From JAJPKK01 sp963800215 (GTDB lineage: Bacteria; Pseudomonadota; Alphaproteobacteria; Rhizobiales; Xanthobacteraceae), in the NCBI GenBank assembly GCA_963800215.1, contig CAWCZY010000013.1, forward strand, positions 124,001 through 188,000: 64,000 nt of DNA, in the 5' to 3' direction. The translations under genes were made by a program, and so were the position numbers. Shown in pieces: positions 59,291 to 64,000 of the stretch. The notes under the pieces are model-generated. The model had not been told where the DNA came from. It worked only from the letters and a program-made list of their open reading frames with translations, and searched no databases. Position 1 is the first letter of the stretch, and each line of letters opens with the position of its first letter.

Positions 59291-60267
59291 GCGCGTTCGT
59301 TCTCGCAGTGCCCGCCAAGGGCCGGCTGCAGGAAAACACCGAGCGCTTCTTCGCCCGCGCTGGGCTCGAGCTGGTCAAGCCGCGCGGGGTGCGCGACTAC
59401 CGCGGCGCCATTGCGCGGCTCGACGGCGTCGAGGTGGCGTTCCTGTCGGCCTCCGAGATCACCCAGCAGCTCGCCGCCGGCGCCGTGCATTTCGGCATCA
59501 CCGGCGAAGACCTCGTGCGCGAGATGATTCCTTCCGCGGATACCAGGGTGGCGCTCATCGACGGCCTCGGCTTCGGCCATGCCAATGTGGTGGTCGCGGT
59601 GCCCGAGGCCTGGATCGACGTGCGCAACATGGCCGACCTCGACGATGTCGCGACCTCGTTCCGCCTCAGGCATGACCGCCGGCTGCGGGTGGCGACCAAA
59701 TACATCAATCTCACCCGCGGCTTCTTTTCCGGCCACGGCATCGTCGACTACCGCATCGTCGAAAGCGCCGGCGCGACCGAAGGGGCGCCCGCTGCCGGCA
59801 CCGCCGAGCTGATCGTCGACATCACCACCACCGGCACCACGCTCGCCGCCAACGGCCTCAAGGTGATCGAGGACGGCGTGATGCTGCGCTCGCAGGCCAA
59901 TCTCGTCGCCTCGCGCGCGGCGTCCTGGGGCAAGGGCGAACTCGCCACCGCGGCGGTGATCCTCGACCGCATCGAGGCGCAGGCGCGCGCCCGCCGCTAC
60001 AAGGAAGTGCGCACCCGCTTTTCCGGCTGTAACGACACCCTGCTCGGTCTCGCCAAGACGAAGTTCGGGATCGCCACGCCGTTCGGCGGGCCGACCTCGT
60101 CGGGCATGCTGACGCTGCATTGTCCGCCCGACTCCGTCCACGGGCTCGCGATGTTCCTGCGCGAGCACGGCGCCGAAAGCGTCATCGTGGCGGACATCGA
60201 ATACGTCTTCACCCGCGATAATCCGCTGTACGCCAAGCTCGAGGCGGCGGTGCGGGTGAGCCTTTGA
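59287..60267 (+). CDS. hisG: ATP phosphoribosyltransferase catalytic subunit
   Basis: A 326-residue enzyme that joins ATP and PRPP in the first step of histidine synthesis. Typical features are LAVPAKGRLQENTERFFARA, FGITGEDLVREMI, VATKYINLTRGFFSGHGIVD and the PRPP loop ELIVDITTTGTTLAANGLKV. It overlaps hisZ by four bases, as expected for subunits of one complex. The C-terminal part (SGCNDTLLGLAKTKFGIATP onwards) is longer than in the minimal short-form HisG. A CCGAAAAGT palindrome follows the stop by five bases and likely ends transcription. Confidence 0.95.
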   Translation: MSAFVLAVPAKGRLQENTERFFARAGLELVKPRGVRDYRGAIARLDGVEVAFLSASEITQQLAAGAVHFGITGEDLVREMIPSADTRVALIDGLGFGHANVVVAVPEAWIDVRNMADLDDVATSFRLRHDRRLRVATKYINLTRGFFSGHGIVDYRIVESAGATEGAPAAGTAELIVDITTTGTTLAANGLKVIEDGVMLRSQANLVASRAASWGKGELATAAVILDRIEAQARARRYKEVRTRFSGCNDTLLGLAKTKFGIATPFGGPTSSGMLTLHCPPDSVHGLAMFLREHGAESVIVADIEYVFTRDNPLYAKLEAAVRVSL

Positions 60268-60271
60268 TTTT

Positions 60272-60318
60272 GAGCATGATCTTGTCCGAAAAGTCTGCAA
60301 CTTTTCGGGATCATTCTC
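60272..60318. repeat. CCGAAAAGT palindromic repeat, copy 4 (possible bidirectional terminator)
   Basis: GAGCATGATCTTGTCCGAAA and AACTTTTCGGGATCATTCTC form a hairpin on CCGAAAAGT / ACTTTTCGG. It fills the gap between the stop of hisG and the stop of the convergent unknown gene, where it could end transcription from both sides. Confidence 0.75.
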
Positions 60319-60324
60319 TAAAAC

Positions 60325-61191
60325 TCACTTCTGCGTCTGCTTGAAATAACGCAGGTCCGGCGGCGGCTGGTCCTTGCGGGCCGGCATCAGCATGCCCTCA
60401 CCGCTCAAGAAGTAACTGTTCTTGCCGATGGCGATCATCGACGGGTTCTCTGTGCAATAAGCCTCGGTCCAGTCGGGATGCTCTTCCGGCTCGAGCACGT
60501 ATTTCTTGTCGACGGTCCAGGGCCGCGTCAAGGCATGGTCGATCACCGTGATTTCATCATGCATGATTTTCGGATCGGCCTTGTCGCGGTAAATCTTCTC
60601 GTTGAAGATCGATTGATTGTCGAAGGCCAGCGGCAGGCCGGTCGCATCGTAGGCGCGCGGACCCTTGAACGGGCCGCGCGTTTCGACCTGCAGCGTGTCG
60701 TAGCGGCCGTCGCCGTCGGTATCGACCCAAGTGCCGATCGAGTAGCCCGCATAGGTCGGCTCGGGGTCCTTGGGCCAATCGCGTCCGTCGGTGAAGATTC
60801 GACGATAGTGCTCCGAGCCGCCGATCAAAACATAGGTGGTCTCCGGAGTGACGACGAACTCCAGCGGCCGGAATGCGATCATATTGAGCGGCATGCCTCC
60901 GGGCAGGCAACGGACGGCGTGGTCGAAAAAATTGCCCTCACCGCCTTTGGCCTGATCCGCCATGCTCGCTTCGAGGATCTTGCGGTACTCATCCGTCAGC
61001 GGGGCCTGCTGACCGAATCCCCACGGCTTGGTCTGGTCGAACGAGGGCTGCCCCCCGAGCCCGCGCATGACGAACCGCGCCCATGCACCCTTCCAGTCGG
61101 GGTATTTCGCGTCGTCGGCCGCCCGAGCACCACCGACCGGCACCACCAGTGCCGCTACCACGACTGCACCGATCAAGCTACGACAATGCAT
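60325..61191 (-). CDS. Exported protein of unknown function
   Basis: A 288-residue protein with a signal peptide (LIGAVVVAALVVPVGGARA). The mature part opens DDAKYPDWKGAWARFVMRGL and includes LTDEYRKILEASMADQAKGG, MPLNMIAFRPLEFVVTPETT, YVLIGGSEHYRRIFTDGRDW, GYSIGTWVDTDGDGRYDTLQ VETRG and DNQSIFNEKIYRDKADPKIM. I have seen this family in Bradyrhizobium-type genomes as a secreted protein of unknown role, usually in several paralogues. WVDTDGDGRYD looks like a calcium-binding loop but may be coincidental. There is no catalytic motif I can name. Confidence 0.8.
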   Translation of the reverse strand: MHCRSLIGAVVVAALVVPVGGARAADDAKYPDWKGAWARFVMRGLGGQPSFDQTKPWGFGQQAPLTDEYRKILEASMADQAKGGEGNFFDHAVRCLPGGMPLNMIAFRPLEFVVTPETTYVLIGGSEHYRRIFTDGRDWPKDPEPTYAGYSIGTWVDTDGDGRYDTLQVETRGPFKGPRAYDATGLPLAFDNQSIFNEKIYRDKADPKIMHDEITVIDHALTRPWTVDKKYVLEPEEHPDWTEAYCTENPSMIAIGKNSYFLSGEGMLMPARKDQPPPDLRYFKQTQK

Positions 61192-61439
61192 GTCAACTCC
61201 CCTCCCTCAAGGTCGTATGTGCGGTTCGCTCCGCTCCCTGCGCATGCGTGCCGCCGCGACTTGCAGATGCCGTCACGGCTCTTTGTTTGATGTTTATTTT
61301 AGCGCATTTTTTTCGACGATGCACGTGCCGGATTGGGGCCGTTTGGACCATCACGGACGCACAGTGACGTGGCCCGGATGGAGAGCGAAATTCGGGACGC
61401 CGTTGCGGCAAAACTGAGAGGAACACCCCGGACGCGACG

Positions 61440-61740
61440 GTGAAGATGCCGTCGCGTCGTCCAGGCTACGCTTGGACCGAGGTCTTTGTCGGCGGCGGTA
61501 TCGCCACCATCGGCGCCGCCATCGCGGCCGGTCTCGCCGTCGCCGCATTGGGCCGTCGCGTGGCGCCGCCGGGTACCGTCGATGTCGGCCCGCGGCTCGG
61601 CCTTCCGCCGCTGCCGTCGCGGGACGTGATGCTTTATTCAAGCGTGTCCGATCGTCAGGCCCGCGGCTCGCTTCGCACCTTCGCCGCCGCCATCAGGTCG
61701 ACGGCGGCGTGGTTCGCCGGTGGTCACGACGTACTTTTTC
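61440..61740 (+). pseudogene. Possible C-terminal remnant of a LysR-type regulator
   Basis: The segment reads WTEVFVGGGIATIGAAIAAG, LAVAALGRRVAPPGTVDVGP and RLGLPPLPSRDVMLYSSVSD RQARGSL, which looks like the last 90 residues of a LysR effector domain. No N-terminal HTH or rest of the domain is found in the 250 bp upstream, which hold no other gene, and no stop follows in frame where the homologues end. I therefore read it as a gene fragment. The identification is from style only and is weak. Confidence 0.35.
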
Positions 61741-61857
61741 AACCCATCGACCCACTTCGGACACAATCGCCCTGTGACTTGCGCTCTGTGACTTGCGGCA
61801 AGCGTCAGCGCTATTCGTGTGCGTACCGGCGGGGATCTTGGGACGGAGGGGGAGCCC

Positions 61858-64000
61858 ATGAAGCGGTGGAATTTCGCGGGCTGCGAAGGTCGAGATCAGT
61901 TGCTACGGGTCGAGGGCTGTCGACGGGGCGTGCACCGGCGGGCGCTGGTGTGGCTGCTCGCCTCGGCCCTTCCGCTGCTCGGCACGGCCGATACGTCGTT
62001 CGCTGCACACCACAAAGATGCGTCGCCCGCTCCAGGCCACAAAGTCGCATCATCCGCTGTAGGATCCGCTGCAGGCCACAAATCCGAGTCGCCGCACCGG
62101 AAGAAGGCCGCCGGGGCGGAGCACCAGAAGAAGGCGGCGGAGGTCGAGCACCACAAGCACGTGATCGTGCCGCCGGCGGACGGGGATGCGTCGGCACCGC
62201 TGCCGCCGGATGTGGCCGCGGTGAAGCAGGCGGCCGAGCTGTTGCGCCATGGCAAGGGCAAGGACGCGACCGCGCTCGCCGCATCGATGAGTGATCCGGT
62301 GGCGGCGAAGCTGGTCGAATGGGCACTGCTGCGCCACTCCGATAGCGAAGCCGGTTTCGACCGCTACGCCGCCTTCATCCGCGCCAATCCCGAATGGCCG
62401 AGCGCGCTGATACGACATCGCGCGGAGGGGAGGTTGTGGCAGGAACGGCGCGACGGCGCCACGGTGCGCGGCTTCGTCGGCAACGAGCCGACCAGCGCGG
62501 CTGGCCGGCTTGCGCTCGCGCGCGTCGAGATGGGAGAGGGCGACCACGCCGACGCCGAGCGCGAGGTTCGCGCGGTATGGCAGTTGGAGCCGTTGTCGGC
62601 CGAACTGGAAACCGCGGTGCTCGCCGCGTTCCCCGACGTGCTGACCCGCGCCGACCACGTGGCGCGCATGGACCGGCGCATCGGCGCCAAGGATTTCGGC
62701 GCTGCGATGCGCGCCGCAAAACACGCCGGCGACGATCAAGTTGCGATCGTCAAGGCGTGCACCGCCGCCGAGGCGAAGTCCGCCAAGGGCGGATCGCAGC
62801 TCGATGGGGTCCACGCCGGCGCGCGCGAGGACCTGGGTTACTCGTTGTGCCGCCTGCACTGGCTGCTGCGCAACGACTCGCCCGGCTCCAACGTTCACGG
62901 CAAGATCGTGACGCCCAAGTCGGACTTTGCGGCTGCGGTCAAGCTGGTGCTCGCCGCGTCGCCGGAGGATCTGCAGCGTCAGGACACCGACGAATGGTGG
63001 CGCGAGCGTCGCGTGTTGGCCCGCAAGTTGCTCGACATCGGCGATGCGGCGAACGCCTACGAGGTGGTGCGCAACGCGGCGCCGCCGGCCAATCCGTATT
63101 ACCGTGCCGAGTTCCACCACATGGCCGGCTGGATCGCGCTGCGCTTTCTCGGCGATCCGTCGACCGCGCTCACGCATTTCGCCCACGCCGACGAAGGCGT
63201 GACCGATCCGGTCCCGCTCGCACGTGCCGCCTACTGGCGCGGCCGCGCCGCCGAGGCGGCCGGCCGGCCGGACGAGATGCGCGCGCAATACGAGGCCGCC
63301 GCGAAATATCCCATGGCCTATTACGGCCAGCTCGCACGCGCCCGGCTTGGCCTGGACGACCTCGCGGAGTTGCGTCCGCCGCCGGAGCCGGGGGATGTCA
63401 ACGCGAACGAACTGCTGCACGCCGCGGATATTCTCTACAAGACCGGCGAGGGCGACCTCGCCATGGCGTTCGCGACCAACCTCGCAGAAGAGAGCAAGGA
63501 CCCCTCCGTGATCGCGGGGCTCGGCAAGCTCACCGCACGCTACAACGATGCCCAGGCGATGCTGCTGGTCGGCAAGGCGGCGCTGGCGAGAGGGATGCCG
63601 ATGGACGTGTACGCCTATCCGGACATCGGCGTGCCGAACTTTACCCCGGTCGCCTCCAAGCTCGATCGCTGCATCGTCTACTCGATCGTGCGCACAGAAA
63701 GCGGTTTCGATCAGCACGACATGTCGTCGGCCAAGGCGGTGGGGCTGATGCAGGTCACCCCGGGGGCCGGGCGCGACACCGCCAAGCGGTTCGGCGTCTC
63801 TTACGACTGGAATCGTCTGGTGTCCGACCCGGTCTACAATACACAGATGGGCTCCGCCGAAATCTCCGCCCTGCTCAAGGACTACCGCGGCTCCTACATC
63901 CTGACCTTCGCCGGCTACAATGCGGGCCGCGGCCGGGTCGAGCAATGGATGGCGCAGCACGGCGATCCGCGCGATCCCAAGGTCGATGCGGTCGACTGGG
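61858..64000 (+). CDS. slt: Soluble lytic murein transglycosylase (partial, runs off right edge)
   Basis: The frame is open from ATG 61858 to the edge, over 714 codons. After a signal-like segment (ALVWLLASALPLLGTADTSF) comes a low-complexity His/Lys/Ala stretch (residues 50-105, with repeated GHK and HQKKAAE-like units). A long helical superhelix typical of Slt70 follows, then the catalytic SLT domain near residue 600-714 with the acid Glu in SIVRTESGFDQHDMSSAKAV, GLMQVTPGAGRDTAKRFG and FAGYNAGRGRVEQWMAQHG. It cleaves peptidoglycan in the periplasm, making anhydromuropeptides. The C-terminus lies beyond the window. GGAGGGGGAGCCC precedes the start. Confidence 0.9.
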   Translation, partial: MKRWNFAGCEGRDQLLRVEGCRRGVHRRALVWLLASALPLLGTADTSFAAHHKDASPAPGHKVASSAVGSAAGHKSESPHRKKAAGAEHQKKAAEVEHHKHVIVPPADGDASAPLPPDVAAVKQAAELLRHGKGKDATALAASMSDPVAAKLVEWALLRHSDSEAGFDRYAAFIRANPEWPSALIRHRAEGRLWQERRDGATVRGFVGNEPTSAAGRLALARVEMGEGDHADAEREVRAVWQLEPLSAELETAVLAAFPDVLTRADHVARMDRRIGAKDFGAAMRAAKHAGDDQVAIVKACTAAEAKSAKGGSQLDGVHAGAREDLGYSLCRLHWLLRNDSPGSNVHGKIVTPKSDFAAAVKLVLAASPEDLQRQDTDEWWRERRVLARKLLDIGDAANAYEVVRNAAPPANPYYRAEFHHMAGWIALRFLGDPSTALTHFAHADEGVTDPVPLARAAYWRGRAAEAAGRPDEMRAQYEAAAKYPMAYYGQLARARLGLDDLAELRPPPEPGDVNANELLHAADILYKTGEGDLAMAFATNLAEESKDPSVIAGLGKLTARYNDAQAMLLVGKAALARGMPMDVYAYPDIGVPNFTPVASKLDRCIVYSIVRTESGFDQHDMSSAKAVGLMQVTPGAGRDTAKRFGVSYDWNRLVSDPVYNTQMGSAEISALLKDYRGSYILTFAGYNAGRGRVEQWMAQHGDPRDPKVDAVDW

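Noticed and set aside
62050..63960. A 636-codon minus-strand open frame opposite the lytic transglycosylase
   Set aside because: The plus strand carries a full Slt with catalytic motifs; the antisense frame has the usual mirror composition and no family features.

Overview
The window is GC-rich chromosomal DNA of an alphaproteobacterium, most likely a Hyphomicrobiales (Rhizobiales) member near Bradyrhizobium, Rhodopseudomonas or the Xanthobacteraceae. The basis is the gene content (MmcB-type repair protein, separate hisZ-hisG, MASE1-HWE kinase, a Rhizobiales-type formate dehydrogenase cluster with DUF3305/DUF3306 neighbours) and dispersed CCGAAAAGT-centred palindromes that I associate with this group. 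There is no integrase, transposase, CRISPR array or rRNA; one tRNA-Leu(CAA) is present.

Layout. 0-6 kb (minus strand): a storage-sugar/trehalose run: sensory-rhodopsin-transducer homologue, family 4 glycosyltransferase, amylo-alpha-1,6-glucosidase-like protein and trehalose-phosphatase, preceded by an LssY_C membrane protein. 6-11 kb: an Lrp/AsnC regulator, ornithine aminotransferase, a protein resembling cyanobacterial arginine dihydrolase (ArgZ/AgrE N-domain) and an aldehyde dehydrogenase, which reads as an arginine-to-ornithine-to-semialdehyde catabolic unit. 11-17 kb: MsrQ-like haem membrane protein, secreted esterases, an epimerase divergent from an AraC regulator, and a glycine/histidine-rich secreted protein.

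17.6-30.1 kb is the most coherent block. A Tat-exported two-cupin oxalate decarboxylase and a 671-residue polyferredoxin lie on the minus strand. Divergently, the plus strand carries accessory proteins (a degenerate biotin/lipoate-ligase-like protein, DUF6352, DUF3305, DUF3306, TorD chaperone), a small Tat protein, and formate dehydrogenase alpha, beta and gamma subunits. Oxalate decarboxylase makes formate; the membrane formate dehydrogenase would oxidise it. I infer a periplasmic oxalate-to-CO2 respiratory module.

30-34 kb: EmrA/EmrB-type efflux pair divergent from a TetR regulator with a clear palindromic operator. 34-47 kb: tRNA-Leu, DsbB, a substrate-binding-like decarboxylase with a class II aldolase, HNH nuclease, esterase, AlkA-type glycosylase, GluQRS, hybrid histidine kinase, two DJ-1-fold proteins, DsbA-like isomerase, kynurenine-formamidase-like hydrolase, MmcB and an SH3 protein. 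47-57 kb: 2-hydroxyacid dehydrogenase, lipoproteins, a MoeB/ThiF enzyme, TauE exporter, response regulator, polysaccharide-export lipoprotein, HWE kinase, PDZ protein and patatin lipoprotein. 57-64 kb: enoyl-CoA hydratase, hisZ-hisG, a secreted unknown, and a soluble lytic transglycosylase running off the right edge.

Twelve genes carry single-base frameshifts, by my count about 25 insertions and 5 deletions, with no other visible decay. I read most of these as sequencing or consensus errors rather than true pseudogenes, and give the spans of the restored genes.
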